The notes: generated from the sequence alone by a model not told the origin. Positions 19,476-29,691 are shown, numbered from the stretch's first letter. The stretch: 64,000 nt of DNA from Alteromonas_E sp965248545 (GCA_965248545.1 OZ252110.1:2790001-2854000); one strand, 5' to 3'. Numbers and translations are program-made.

Positions 19476-19620
19476 CCAAAGACCATTGTTGGATTAATTC
19501 TGCACGCACGAACTCTCTGCGTCTTTGCAGAATCTTTTTGCGAGTGCGTTTAAACATTGAAAGCCGCTTCATTCTATTGTTTTGTAATGCGCGGTTTTTC
19601 AGAGGACGACTTTTTCTCAT
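19468..19620 (-). CDS. Small highly basic hypothetical protein (50 residues)
   Basis: The minus strand encodes MRKSRPLKNRALQN through to QQWSLAS, 50 residues with about 17 Arg/Lys. A strong AAGGAGAG ribosome site lies about nine bases before the ATG, which is the main reason to believe it. Composition resembles small ribosome-associated or nucleic-acid-binding peptides, but I do not recognise a family. It converges on tadA with an eight-base overlap and lies downstream of mltF on the same strand, separated from it by about 140 bases. Function unknown; it could be an RNA-binding peptide. Confidence 0.6.
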   Translation of the reverse strand: MRKSRPLKNRALQNNRMKRLSMFKRTRKKILQRRREFVRAELIQQWSLAS

Positions 19621-19759
19621 TGTTGTTTCACTCTCCTTGATTATCGAGTAGGTTCAATCACTTGACTTCCTTTAGTAGGGATTAAATCGAGTTTTTCAAT
19701 AGCGATGAATGATTTGTAGTGCTAAGTCTAGACTCAAGTTATGACCATAAAGTGACAAT

Positions 19760-21187
19760 TTAGTTTTCGAGTTTTGTCGCACTTTTTGGCGTATTTATCG
19801 AGGCCGTTTGTTCGAGGTGGACCGGATCGAGTCGCTGCTGCTGGTCGAGCCATACAATGGTGTCGTAGTAGCGACGGATATTATCGACGTATGCAACGGC
19901 TTCGTTGCCTCTTGCATAGCCGAATCTGGTTTTCTTGTAGTATTTTTTTTGCCGCAACAAAGGTAGATGCTGTTTAACATCGACCCACATATCAGGGTTA
20001 CCGCCGCCTCTCTGCGTCAACACGCGTGCGTCCTCAAGGTGACCCAGTCCGATGTTATATGCGGCCAACGCTAACCACGTCTTGTCTGGCTCTTGGATCC
20101 TTGCCGGCACTCGGCGCAGCAGACTACTGAAATATTTCGCACCGCCGCGGATACTCTGTTCGGGGTCTAGCCGCGACGAAACACCCATGTCCTGCGCCGT
20201 CGCAAGCGTTAGCATCATTAACCCTCGTACCCCGGTCGGGGACGTCGCTTTTGGATCCCAATGACTTTCCTGATAGCTCATTGCTGCGAGTAAACGCCAA
20301 TCTAGCTCACCAGCATATTTCTTAAACAAAGGGATCAGTTCTGGCAACGTTTGTTCTGTGGCCTTGATAAACTCGCGAGTGTCGACATAGTCAAAACTTT
20401 GGACGTGGCCAAAATACTTGTCCTCGAGTACTTTAAACGAGCCGTCCTGACGAATTTTACCAAAGTACTCAATCAATGCAGTGCGCAGCGCATCGTCACC
20501 TTGGCGATTAATAGCCCAGCCAACGCCTTGCTCTTGCACGAGTGTAAAACCAATACTTAACTGCGGGTATCGGCGTCGCATCAACGCCAATATGTTCGAA
20601 TCGGCTACGGTATAGTCGAGTTCACCTTGAGCGACTAATTCGAGTAATTCCTCTGCATCGCGTTCATCAGTTTGTTGCCAATTCAAACTATCAGGAACCG
20701 CAGACTGCATTAATGATTCAGCATGGCTGCTGCCACTGACGACCCAAAGGTCTCCATCCAATTGTTCAATATTTCTAGGGCGTCGATTACCTTGTAAAAA
20801 CACTACTTTTTGGCTGACATCTTGATAAGCGGGTCCAAAGTCAAATTGTGAGATCCGCTGCGGCGTCATTGTTATTCCCGCCGCCACAATATCGAGGTGC
20901 TGGTTGCTCAGTTGTGGGAATAAATCATTCAGTGAATAAAAAGGGTAAACCTCGAGCTCCACACCAATATAGTCGGCAAACCCTTTGGCAAGCTCATACT
21001 CAAATCCTTGGCGTCCGGAAACGCCGTTGTAGTATGTGGTTGGACCATAATTCGTGCCTACTCTAATGACCCCTTCATCGAGAACCCTTTGCAGCGATGA
21101 TTTGGGAGGTGGAGCGCCGCAACCCCACAAGAACAGGAGGCTACTTACCACTAGACAACGAAACCATACAGATAGGGTTTTAAGCAT
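19760..21187 (-). CDS. mltF: Membrane-bound lytic murein transglycosylase F
   Basis: Cuts peptidoglycan glycan strands with formation of 1,6-anhydro-MurNAc. It has a signal peptide with a lipobox-like LWGC (residues 20-23 of the chosen start), a family-3 solute-binding domain (about 35-255) that acts as a regulatory module, and a C-terminal SLT domain. The SLT catalytic Glu is in YQESHWDPKATSPTG, and AAYNIGLGHLEDA is the second conserved block. I start at the ATG at 21187, directly before the signal peptide; a longer in-frame start at 21226 adds 13 polar residues. Divergent from purL. Confidence 0.95.
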   Translation of the reverse strand: MLKTLSVWFRCLVVSSLLFLWGCGAPPPKSSLQRVLDEGVIRVGTNYGPTTYYNGVSGRQGFEYELAKGFADYIGVELEVYPFYSLNDLFPQLSNQHLDIVAAGITMTPQRISQFDFGPAYQDVSQKVVFLQGNRRPRNIEQLDGDLWVVSGSSHAESLMQSAVPDSLNWQQTDERDAEELLELVAQGELDYTVADSNILALMRRRYPQLSIGFTLVQEQGVGWAINRQGDDALRTALIEYFGKIRQDGSFKVLEDKYFGHVQSFDYVDTREFIKATEQTLPELIPLFKKYAGELDWRLLAAMSYQESHWDPKATSPTGVRGLMMLTLATAQDMGVSSRLDPEQSIRGGAKYFSSLLRRVPARIQEPDKTWLALAAYNIGLGHLEDARVLTQRGGGNPDMWVDVKQHLPLLRQKKYYKKTRFGYARGNEAVAYVDNIRRYYDTIVWLDQQQRLDPVHLEQTASINTPKSATKLEN

Positions 21188-21219
21188 TGAGTTTTTTTGT
21201 CTCCAATTGCAATCCACTC

Positions 21220-21248
21220 TTACCAATAATCGCCATTTCGGCTATACT
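21220..21248 (+). promoter_or_regulatory. Candidate sigma70 promoter of purL
   Basis: TTACCA (21220-21225) and TATACT (21243-21248) are separated by 17 bases, about 90 bases before the purL ATG. The -10 is good and the -35 moderate. No operator is evident. Confidence 0.55.
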
Positions 21249-21340
21249 CCGCGCCAACAAATTTGTTATCAATACGCAGCGATACAGCACGTGTCAACGC
21301 AACACTTGTGAATCGCTATTAATCTCAGAGAAACCACTCT

Positions 21341-24300
21341 ATGTTAGTACTGCGCGGCGCACCAGCACTTTCCGATTTTAGGCTCCAAAAATTAATCAAG
21401 CAAATAACCGACCTTGGCATCAATGTTAGCGCATTGAGCAGCGAATGGGTTCATTTAGTTGATCTCGAACAGGCACTGGACGACACTCAACTCGCAACGT
21501 TAAAGCAGTTGCTGGTATACGGCCCGAAAGCAACAGATGCCGCTCACGAAGGTGAGTTGTTATTTGTCACGCCGCGACTTGGCACCATCTCCCCTTGGGC
21601 GTCAAAAGCGACCGACATCGCGCACAACTGCGGATTGAGCAGCGTCAAGCGTATTGAGCGCGGTTGTGCTTATTATCTTAATAGTCCGGATTACCTTAGT
21701 GCAGAACAACGCCAACAAGTAGCGGCGTTGTTGCACGACCGTATGACCGAGTCAGTTCATAATGATATTGAAGATGCGGAGCAGTTGTTTGTTTCAGCAC
21801 AACCGGGTGAACTACTGTCGGTGGATATTTTGGCCAATGGTAAGCAAGCATTGACCGACGCGAATACAAAAATGGGATTGGCGCTCGCTGACGACGAAAT
21901 TGACTACTTGTTTGACAGTTTCACAGCGCTGGGGCGGAATCCAAACGACATTGAGTTGTATATGTTTGCGCAAGCCAATTCGGAACATTGCCGACACAAA
22001 ATTTTCAACGCTGATTGGACGATCGATGGCGAAAAACAGCCGAAATCTCTGTTCAAAATGATCAAAAACACCTTTGAGACTCATCCTGATTTCGTGACGT
22101 CCGCCTACAAGGATAACGCTGCTGTTATGCATGGTTGGCAAGCGGGACGTTTTTACCCATCGGAGCAAGGTGAATATCAATTCAATCACGAAGATATTGA
22201 TATTCTAATGAAGGTTGAGACGCACAATCACCCAACCGCGATATCACCTTTTGCCGGCGCAGCGACTGGTTCTGGCGGCGAGATACGCGATGAAGGAGCA
22301 ACTGGACGCGGTTCCAAACCCAAAGCCGGTCTGGTCGGGTTTAGTGTATCAAACCTTCAATTGCCTGACATGCAGCAGCCGTGGGAAGCCAATTATGGTA
22401 AACCCAGTCGGATCGTAAGTGCATTAGATATTATGCTTGATGGCCCGCTTGGCGGCGCAGCGTTTAACAACGAATTTGGCCGTCCAAATTTATTAGGCTA
22501 TTTCCGCACATACGAACAGCTAGTAACCAGCTTCAATGGCGAAGAAGTTCGAGGTTACCACAAGCCAGTAATGATCGCTGGAGGCTTGGGTAATATTCGC
22601 CGTTCGCACACTCAGAAGGGCGAGATCACGGTCGGTGCCAAGCTGATCGCATTAGGCGGACCGGCAATGAATATTGGCCTCGGCGGTGGTGCAGCATCTT
22701 CAATGGCATCGGGTCAATCAAATGAAGATCTAGACTTTGCTTCAGTGCAACGCGACAACCCCGAAATGGAACGACGTTGCCAAGAAGTTATCGATAAGTG
22801 CTGGCAGTTAGGCGACAAAAACCCTATCCAATTTATTCACGATGTTGGCGCTGGTGGTCTGTCAAATGCATTTCCGGAGTTGGTCAACGACGGCGAACGC
22901 GGTGGCAAATTTGAGCTACGGAACGTTCCCAGTGATGAGCCTGGAATGGCGCCGCTGGAAATTTGGTGTAATGAATCACAAGAACGATATGTATTGTCTG
23001 TCGCACCAGAAGATTTACCCCTATTCGAACAGATTTGCCAGCGCGAAAGGGCACCATTTGCTGTGGTCGGAGAGGCTACGGAAGAACAGCACTTAACCTT
23101 GTCTGATGCGCATTTCGATAACAACCCTATTGATATGCCTTTGTCGGTATTGTTGGGTAAGCCGCCTAAGATGCATCGAGATGTAACATCTAAGCGCGTT
23201 GCGGGGATACGCTTTTCAACCGAAGACATCGATATCAGTGAAGCGGCCGAGCGTCTCATGCTTCTACCAACAATCGCTGAAAAAACGTTCTTAATCACCA
23301 TTGGTGATCGCAGCGTAACCGGTATGGTAAGTCGCGATCAGATGGTGGGTCCTTGGCAGATCCCTGTCGCCGATGTAGCGGTTACGACAACTGCTTTTGA
23401 CACATACCACGGCGAAGCAATGGCGATGGGAGAGAGAACGCCGATAGCGCTACTTGATCACGCAGCATCTGCACGCATGGCGGTTGCAGAAGCACTAACC
23501 AATATTGCAGCGAGTGATATTGGCGACATCAAGCGGATTAAATTGTCGGCGAACTGGATGGCTGCAGCGGGACACCCAGGAGAGGATGCCGGACTTTACG
23601 AAGCCGTTAAGGCAGTCGGAGAGGAATTATGTCCTGCTCTAGGACTCACTATTCCGGTTGGTAAAGACTCAATGTCGATGAAAACACAGTGGCAAGAAGA
23701 GTCGCAAGACAAATCAGTTACGGCACCTTTGTCGCTGATTATTTCGGCGTTTGGCGCAGTCAAAGACGTCAGAAAAACTCTTACCCCACAGCTGCGTACG
23801 GACAAAGGTGAAACTAAGTTACTCTTGATTGATGGTAGTGGTGGCCAGCAGCGCTTGGGCGCGAGTTGTCTAGCACAAGTATACAGTCAACTTGGCGATA
23901 AGCCTGCCGATGTTGACCAGCCAAGCGCATTAGCCAATATGTTCAACGCTGTCCAAGAGTTAGTCTCTAACCAACTGGCACTTGCCTATCACGATCGGTC
24001 TGATGGCGGTATTTTTACCACGTTAGTCGAAATGGCATTTGCGGGTAAAACGGGCATTGATGTTAATGTACCTACTGGAGATGCGGCAGCGTGGTTGTTC
24101 AACGAAGAAATCGGCGCTGTTGTGCAAATCAAAGCGCAAGATTTAGATACTGTAAACGCGATTTTCGCTAAACATCAGCTAACAGACGCGGTGACTGAAG
24201 TAGGTAAGCTCAACAATAGTGATACTGTGCGAGTTGCTCAAGGCAACACAATGCTGATTGATAAGCCTCGCGTTCACTATCGCGAATTGTGGGCGCGTAC

Positions 24301-25225
24301 TACGGATGCTATGCAACGCATGCGCGATAACCCTGAATGTGCAGCACAGGAAATGCAGACGAAAACAGACGTCAATGACCCAGGCTTGCACGCGCAACTG
24401 AGCTTTGACATCAATGAAGATGTCGCGGCACCAATGATTGCGACAGGCGTTAGGCCGCAAGTTGCGGTGCTACGCGAGCAAGGCGTCAATTCTCATATCG
24501 AAATGGCAGCCGCATTTACGCGAGCTGGGTTTAAGGCCATTGATGTACACATGAGTGACGTGTTGGAAGGTCGAGTCAGCTTGGAGGACTTTAAAGGCTT
24601 AGTCGCGTGCGGTGGGTTTAGTTACGGTGACGTGCTGGGTGCAGGCGAGGGATGGGCCAAGTCGATTTTGTTTAATACCAAAGCGCGCGAATCTTTCCAG
24701 ACCTTTTTCCATCGTCAAGACACCTTCTCGTTGGGTGTTTGTAACGGTTGCCAGATGCTGTCGAATTTAAAGTCTTTAATCCCCGGAGCGGAGCTGTGGC
24801 CTCATTTTGTGACCAATCGCTCGGAGCGCTTTGAAGCGCGCGCGGCAATGATTGAGATTGTCGAATCTCCGTCCATATTCTTTGAGCAGATGGCTGGCTC
24901 GAGAATGCCGATAGCCGTTTCACATGGCGAGGGGAGAGCAGAGTTCGACTCCGAACAGCAGCTTGTTGACGTTCAACAGCAGCGTTTGCTCAGTGGTCGC
25001 TATGTTGATAATTACGGCAATGTAACCGAGCAGTATCCGGCCAACCCTAATGGTTCTACTGCAGGTGTTACAGCGTTTACGTCCGCCGATGGGCGAGCAA
25101 CGATAATGATGCCTCACCCTGAGCGCGTGTTTAGAAGCGTGGCGAATTCTTGGCGACCAGATGAGTGGCAAGAAGATAGTCCGTGGATGCGAATGTTCCG
25201 TAATGCACGGAAGTTTGTTGGCTAA
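21341..25225 (+). CDS. purL: Phosphoribosylformylglycinamidine synthase (large single-chain form)
   Basis: Fourth step of purine synthesis: FGAR + glutamine + ATP to FGAM. The single polypeptide of 1294 residues is the gammaproteobacterial form. It has an N-terminal PurS-like domain, two AIR-synthase-like halves (for example ETHNHPTAISPFAGAATGSGGEIRDE cut at its conserved DE, and the second half near KDSMSMKT) and a C-terminal class I glutaminase. The glutaminase nucleophile is the Cys in SLGVCNGCQML, and His-Glu are in MMPHPERVFRS. A clear intrinsic terminator follows immediately. Purine repression is expected from relatives but I see no operator. Confidence 0.98.
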   Translation: MLVLRGAPALSDFRLQKLIKQITDLGINVSALSSEWVHLVDLEQALDDTQLATLKQLLVYGPKATDAAHEGELLFVTPRLGTISPWASKATDIAHNCGLSSVKRIERGCAYYLNSPDYLSAEQRQQVAALLHDRMTESVHNDIEDAEQLFVSAQPGELLSVDILANGKQALTDANTKMGLALADDEIDYLFDSFTALGRNPNDIELYMFAQANSEHCRHKIFNADWTIDGEKQPKSLFKMIKNTFETHPDFVTSAYKDNAAVMHGWQAGRFYPSEQGEYQFNHEDIDILMKVETHNHPTAISPFAGAATGSGGEIRDEGATGRGSKPKAGLVGFSVSNLQLPDMQQPWEANYGKPSRIVSALDIMLDGPLGGAAFNNEFGRPNLLGYFRTYEQLVTSFNGEEVRGYHKPVMIAGGLGNIRRSHTQKGEITVGAKLIALGGPAMNIGLGGGAASSMASGQSNEDLDFASVQRDNPEMERRCQEVIDKCWQLGDKNPIQFIHDVGAGGLSNAFPELVNDGERGGKFELRNVPSDEPGMAPLEIWCNESQERYVLSVAPEDLPLFEQICQRERAPFAVVGEATEEQHLTLSDAHFDNNPIDMPLSVLLGKPPKMHRDVTSKRVAGIRFSTEDIDISEAAERLMLLPTIAEKTFLITIGDRSVTGMVSRDQMVGPWQIPVADVAVTTTAFDTYHGEAMAMGERTPIALLDHAASARMAVAEALTNIAASDIGDIKRIKLSANWMAAAGHPGEDAGLYEAVKAVGEELCPALGLTIPVGKDSMSMKTQWQEESQDKSVTAPLSLIISAFGAVKDVRKTLTPQLRTDKGETKLLLIDGSGGQQRLGASCLAQVYSQLGDKPADVDQPSALANMFNAVQELVSNQLALAYHDRSDGGIFTTLVEMAFAGKTGIDVNVPTGDAAAWLFNEEIGAVVQIKAQDLDTVNAIFAKHQLTDAVTEVGKLNNSDTVRVAQGNTMLIDKPRVHYRELWARTTDAMQRMRDNPECAAQEMQTKTDVNDPGLHAQLSFDINEDVAAPMIATGVRPQVAVLREQGVNSHIEMAAAFTRAGFKAIDVHMSDVLEGRVSLEDFKGLVACGGFSYGDVLGAGEGWAKSILFNTKARESFQTFFHRQDTFSLGVCNGCQMLSNLKSLIPGAELWPHFVTNRSERFEARAAMIEIVESPSIFFEQMAGSRMPIAVSHGEGRAEFDSEQQLVDVQQQRLLSGRYVDNYGNVTEQYPANPNGSTAGVTAFTSADGRATIMMPHPERVFRSVANSWRPDEWQEDSPWMRMFRNARKFVG

Positions 25226-25234
25226 GTAATCAAT

Positions 25235-25276
25235 TGCCGAGTTACTGAGTTTTTCGCTACCAAACTCGGCATTTTT
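25235..25276 (+). terminator. Intrinsic terminator after purL
   Basis: TGCCGAGTT (25235-25243) pairs perfectly with AACTCGGCA (25263-25271), followed by TTTTT. Confidence 0.9.
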
Positions 25277-25469
25277 CGCACCAAAGCTGACAATTTTGCG
25301 TCAAACGACAGTTTTTTGATGAAAATGTCAAAAAAATGTCGTTTTGCCATTGTTTTTTGTTAACTTCCTGATATAACAATGCAATTGCATGGAATAACTC
25401 GCTCGGATGCGGTTGACGGTTAATCTTTTAGCCATTGTTGTAAATCTTGCAAAACAATAAGAGACGAAT

Positions 25470-25610
25470 ATGAATCGTTCAGGTCGAGGATTTGGATTGA
25501 CTGGTGTCGCTGTCGCGGTCGCCGCTATGATTATTATGGCTGTTTTCAGCACATCCGCGTCATCGGAGCCAGCGAAGGTTTCAACAACCGTTAGTACTTC
25601 AACCCACTAA
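25470..25610 (+). CDS. Small hypothetical membrane peptide (46 residues)
   Basis: Reads MNRSGRGFGLTGVAVAV to STSTH and stop: a short positively charged N-terminus, one hydrophobic segment of about 18 residues (residues 10-28), and a Ser/Thr-rich tail. This could be a single-pass membrane peptide or a signal-peptide-like leader. A weak ribosome site (AAGAGA) is seven to eight bases upstream, and a possible promoter (TTGTTT, 16 bases, TATAAC) lies at about 25347-25374. It stands between the purL terminator and the convergent smr gene. No family recognised. Confidence 0.45.
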   Translation: MNRSGRGFGLTGVAVAVAAMIIMAVFSTSASSEPAKVSTTVSTSTH

Positions 25611-25626
25611 CGTTTCACCTCCAGCG

Positions 25627-26238
25627 TTACACACCCCGCTGGAACAAGCGCTCTCTGTTGATCTGTTTCTGATCCGGATGCTTTTTTAACAAAACGTAGG
25701 TTGCTGCTAGGCTTCCATGTTGTTTTTGTGCAGAATGAAAAGCGATAACTTCAGGAAGTTCTTGAAGCCATTGATTTAGGTAGCTCTTGCATAACGCCGG
25801 TATTGGCTTACTGTGCTCCCCTCGACCATGTTTTATCAATAGTGCCCGAACGCCTCTTGCGTGATGTTTTTGTAACTCGGCATATAGAACTTTACGCGCA
25901 TCTTCAATTCGCAGACGTTGTATCTCAATTCTCCCTTCGAGTGCGTATTTTCCGAGTCTAAGATTTTTAAACACGCCCTCCTGAATACCGGGGCGTTTAA
26001 AACTCAGCATATCGTCTGGATTGACTGAGCGTCTCAACGAGACGCTGAGCGGGTTATTGTCGTTTTCGTCAACAGCCATGATGGCTGCGCGTTTTAACGA
26101 CTTAGCGAGGAGATCGCCATCTCGCCTTTGAGTCCTCAGGGTATCTGCTGCCGAATTAGACGATTGTAAGGGTTTTACTTCGTCAAGGTCTTGTCCCAAC
26201 GCTTCAGCAAACGATAAAGGCAATTCTGAATCTGACAT
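25627..26238 (-). CDS. smrA: Smr-domain protein, SmrA-like
   Basis: The C-terminal half carries a Small MutS-Related domain, with LRIEDARKVLYAEL and the conserved core LLIKHGRGEHSKP followed by LKSYLNQWL-type residues. Smr domains have DNA nicking or RNA endonuclease activity in characterised members; E. coli SmrA (YdaL) is the closest architecture. The N-terminal 75 residues are charged and likely flexible, as in SmrA. Length 203. Its 3' end faces the 46-residue peptide gene. Cellular role of SmrA is still unsettled. Confidence 0.85.
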   Translation of the reverse strand: MSDSELPLSFAEALGQDLDEVKPLQSSNSAADTLRTQRRDGDLLAKSLKRAAIMAVDENDNNPLSVSLRRSVNPDDMLSFKRPGIQEGVFKNLRLGKYALEGRIEIQRLRIEDARKVLYAELQKHHARGVRALLIKHGRGEHSKPIPALCKSYLNQWLQELPEVIAFHSAQKQHGSLAATYVLLKKHPDQKQINRERLFQRGV

Positions 26239-26434
26239 GAAAAATCCTCAGTAACTGGTCAAAACACACCTGCAGTGTCGACTACTGTATACGATGGGGC
26301 TGTCTGAGCGGATTATCAAGGATTGGAACTGGAGTCCAACATAGAATTTTGGTTAACTGAGTAAATAATCAACGCTTGTTCGTCATTGACGCAGTTCAAG
26401 TCGCGTTACGCAAAACAACTATAAAGGCGCAGTT

Positions 26435-27850
26435 ATGCAAACGGATACACAGCAACAAAATCTTGGTGTCATTATTCTCACCAGTATCATTGCAACCCTC
26501 GGTGGGTTCCTATTCGGGTTTGACAGTGGTGTCATAAACGGAACAGTTGATGGCCTCCAACAGGCGTTTAATTCACAAAGCGTTGGTACGGGGTTCAATG
26601 TAGCAAGTATGTTGTTAGGTTGTGCGGTCGGTGCGTTTTTTGCTGGCTGGCTCGGTGACAAATATGGGCGACGCAAAATGTTACTGGTTGCGGCCATCTT
26701 TTTCATCCTCAGCGCATGGGGCTCCGGTGCGGCGACCAGTTCAGCAATGTTTGTCATGTTCAGAATTTTAGGGGGGCTAGCTGTTGGCGCTGCGTCCGTA
26801 ATGACACCCGCGTATATTAGCGAAATTGCACCCAGTAAAATTCGCGGCAAGCTTGCTACGTTGCAACAAATTGCCATTATTTGTGGGTTGTTTATCGCGT
26901 TTGTGAGTAATTATTGGATTGCCACCACTGCCGGTAGCTCTACAACTGCATGGCTATGGGGTTACCAAGCGTGGCGTTGGATGTTTTGGATGGAAATTTT
27001 ACCTGCTAGTTTATTCCTACTAGGGTTATTGTTTATTCCAGAGAGCCCACGTTATTTAGTGCTTTCCCAACAAATCGAATCTGCCACTCTGGTTTTGAAG
27101 AAGCTGTATCAGGACCATGCTGAAACTTTATTGGTTCAAATTAAGCAATCATTAACGGATGCATCACCACCTTCCATCAAAGAGGTTTTCGTTCCAAATA
27201 GCCGTCGGTTAAAACCGATTGTGTGGATTGGGATAGGTTTGGCCACGTTTCAACAGTTAGTTGGGATAAATGTCGTGTTCTACTATGGCGCCGTACTATG
27301 GCAAGCGGTGGGATTCAGTGAGAGTGACGCATTGCTCATTAATATTATCAGTGGCGGTGTCAGTATCGCGGCCTGCGTAGTGACCATTGTCTTAATCGAC
27401 AAAATCGGACGAAAACCGATACTCATGATAGGGTCGATCGGCATGACGATTACGTTAGCAATATTGGTGTTTACCTTTGCAAATGCGAGCGCTGACGCAA
27501 GTGGAGCTTTGTCTTTGGGCGATTACGGCACGTTGGCGCTAGTCGCCGCGAATGCCTATGTAGTCATGTTCAATTTTTCTTGGGGACCGGTAATGTGGGT
27601 CCTCTTAGGTGAGATGTTCCCGAATCGTCTCAGAGGTTCAGGGTTAGCAATAGCTGGCTTGGCACAATGGCTGGCTAATTTTGCGATAACGATGACGTTC
27701 CCGCTCATGCTGACGTCAATTGGCCTAGTTGGCGCATATGGTTTTTACGCGCTGTGTGCTGCGATCTCAATTGTATTTGTGGGCCGATTTGTATTCGAGA
27801 CCCGCGGCAAGACGTTGGAGCAAATGAGTCAGACGACGGAAGAGAGTTAA
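26435..27850 (+). CDS. MFS sugar porter
   Basis: A 12-transmembrane major facilitator of the sugar porter subfamily (XylE, GalP, glucose porter relatives). Diagnostic motifs are GDKYGRRK between helices 2 and 3, PESPRYL after helix 6, the helix 7 stretch FQQLVGINVVFYYG, and ETRGKTLEQM at the end. Length 471 is typical. Predicted sugar:proton symport into the cytoplasm; the substrate cannot be fixed from sequence. It is a single gene with its own 196-base upstream region and converges on the diguanylate cyclase with a four-base overlap. Confidence 0.94.
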   Translation: MQTDTQQQNLGVIILTSIIATLGGFLFGFDSGVINGTVDGLQQAFNSQSVGTGFNVASMLLGCAVGAFFAGWLGDKYGRRKMLLVAAIFFILSAWGSGAATSSAMFVMFRILGGLAVGAASVMTPAYISEIAPSKIRGKLATLQQIAIICGLFIAFVSNYWIATTAGSSTTAWLWGYQAWRWMFWMEILPASLFLLGLLFIPESPRYLVLSQQIESATLVLKKLYQDHAETLLVQIKQSLTDASPPSIKEVFVPNSRRLKPIVWIGIGLATFQQLVGINVVFYYGAVLWQAVGFSESDALLINIISGGVSIAACVVTIVLIDKIGRKPILMIGSIGMTITLAILVFTFANASADASGALSLGDYGTLALVAANAYVVMFNFSWGPVMWVLLGEMFPNRLRGSGLAIAGLAQWLANFAITMTFPLMLTSIGLVGAYGFYALCAAISIVFVGRFVFETRGKTLEQMSQTTEES

Positions 27851-29691
27851 TGATTCATACCCAAAGCTGAATTGCTGATTGATTGTTCATGTTGTTGGGG
27901 ATCAAATTTAACAACCTGATTTTTGCCATTGTGCTTTGCTTCATAGAGTGCCTTATCGGCACATTTGAGCAGTACATCTAGAGACGCTTGAGCTAATGGA
28001 TGTTGAGCAAACAGTGCGCCTTCTGAGCCGGCGACGCCCACGCTGGTTGTTACGGTCAAACGTGTGCCATCTACGAGCATTGGCTCATTGGCAATGGCCT
28101 CTCTCAGCCTTTCTGCCTGATTAAGTGCTTCATTTAAGTCGGTTTCAGGTAAGACAATCACAAATTCTTCGCCGCCCCAGCGGGCGCTAATGTCGCCCTT
28201 TCTCGCCGTTGCAGTGATGACCTGAGCAAGCTGCTTTAAGACCATATCTCCGCCATTGTGGCCGTAGGTGTCGTTAATGGATTTGAAATTGTCAATGTCA
28301 AACAAGACTATTGATAGATTGCGTTGTTTGCGCAGAATACCATGCCAAATCGCATCGAAGTTTTCTGTAAAACCTCTTCTATTGCGCATTCCGGTGAGCG
28401 AATCGGTTCTGGCATATTGTTCAGCCAGTAATTTGTCTCGTTGTGCGAGCCTGAAGCGCTGGGCTAGTATAATGGCGAGAAAAAGCGCTTCAAACGCCAT
28501 ACCGACCTCGATGAGTTTATAGGTTGCATCCGTGTAAGGCAGAACACCGCCAACCGCCATGGTCGAGATCCCAATACACATTGCAGCAGTTACAGAGCTC
28601 ACCACAAAAAGTTTTGCCGATGCGACGTTTGCTCTCAAAGCGGCAACTCCCATTGCCACAAATAAGAACGCAAAACCAGAATTTAGGATAAAGGCTAAAA
28701 TCAGTGTGATCACTAATTGGTCAGCAGCGGCAAATACCAGCATTGCTGCAGGAATGTATGTGGCTACATTGAACGTGATCCTATCTAGCCGCGGCGCATA
28801 GCGTTTAGTTCCCAACAGGGTTCGCGCAAAATGCAATCCAGCCACACTGTAGGTGATCATTAAAAATGCGTCGACCCAGTCTTGAAAGTAAGGCCCATAG
28901 TCGGTCGGAAACATCGCGTGTATGTGCCCAGTATAGGACAAGCTATTAAGCAAAAAACCAATCAGGTAAACGCTGTATAAGCCGTACTCTCGTTGCCGAA
29001 TAATGCTAAACAGTAGTAAGTTGTAGACGGCCAATGCACCCATGATGCCGTACAAAATCCCATACTGGTAGGCCGCTGCTTGGTCGGCTTCAATCGCTTT
29101 TGAAACACTGCTTAAGCGAATGGGGATTGCCATTGGACCCCTAGTCTCAATGCGCACAAAGATATCGGTTACTCCGGGTTCGAATACGGATTCATGTGCG
29201 TAAAACCGGTGAGGCATGGGTTCTCGGCCGAATGCCCTGCCGTCGCCGCCATAAAATTGCTGGATCAGGCCTTCGCGCTGTCTTGCATAGACGTCAACAT
29301 AATCAAGCCACGGGGTTTCAATTGCTAAACGGTAGGCCAACGGCTGTTGTGTTGGGTTCTCGACCGAGAATTTTAGCCATACCGGTGCGATACCAATCCC
29401 CAATGATATTGACTGGCTATCGGCTATGTAGACATTTGAAGTGTTAAAGCGCAACATCGCGGCGTCAAAGCTTGCAGGGTCACCCTTAGGTTCGAAAAAG
29501 TACTGTGTATAACCGCCTATTGCCTGGCGATAGTCAGAACTGAATGTTATGACAGGTGAGCTGTGTTGTTCCGACTGCTGAGCAAGCGTAGCGGTAGTCC
29601 AGCATACAAGCATGATGAGTATAAGATGAACGGTATTGTTTAGAATCTGTTTTGTCGGCATAGCGTGTTGGCGCAACAGATTCCATGTCAC
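27847..29691 (-). CDS. Membrane diguanylate cyclase with 7TMR-DISM sensor
   Basis: Predicted to make cyclic di-GMP in response to an extracellular signal. It has a signal peptide, a periplasmic 7TMR-DISM extracellular domain (about residues 50-190, with the WLKFSVENPT region), seven transmembrane helices (about 205-400), then a GGDEF domain. The active-site signature is WGGEEF (506-510) with an RxxD inhibitory site (RKGD) five residues before it, so both catalysis and feedback look intact. An alternative start ten residues in (MPTKQ) would place the signal peptide at the very N-terminus. The ligand may be carbohydrate-like, as proposed for such sensors; the neighbouring sugar porter is suggestive only. 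Confidence 0.94.
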   Translation of the reverse strand: MTWNLLRQHAMPTKQILNNTVHLILIMLVCWTTATLAQQSEQHSSPVITFSSDYRQAIGGYTQYFFEPKGDPASFDAAMLRFNTSNVYIADSQSISLGIGIAPVWLKFSVENPTQQPLAYRLAIETPWLDYVDVYARQREGLIQQFYGGDGRAFGREPMPHRFYAHESVFEPGVTDIFVRIETRGPMAIPIRLSSVSKAIEADQAAAYQYGILYGIMGALAVYNLLLFSIIRQREYGLYSVYLIGFLLNSLSYTGHIHAMFPTDYGPYFQDWVDAFLMITYSVAGLHFARTLLGTKRYAPRLDRITFNVATYIPAAMLVFAAADQLVITLILAFILNSGFAFLFVAMGVAALRANVASAKLFVVSSVTAAMCIGISTMAVGGVLPYTDATYKLIEVGMAFEALFLAIILAQRFRLAQRDKLLAEQYARTDSLTGMRNRRGFTENFDAIWHGILRKQRNLSIVLFDIDNFKSINDTYGHNGGDMVLKQLAQVITATARKGDISARWGGEEFVIVLPETDLNEALNQAERLREAIANEPMLVDGTRLTVTTSVGVAGSEGALFAQHPLAQASLDVLLKCADKALYEAKHNGKNQVVKFDPQQHEQSISNSALGMNH

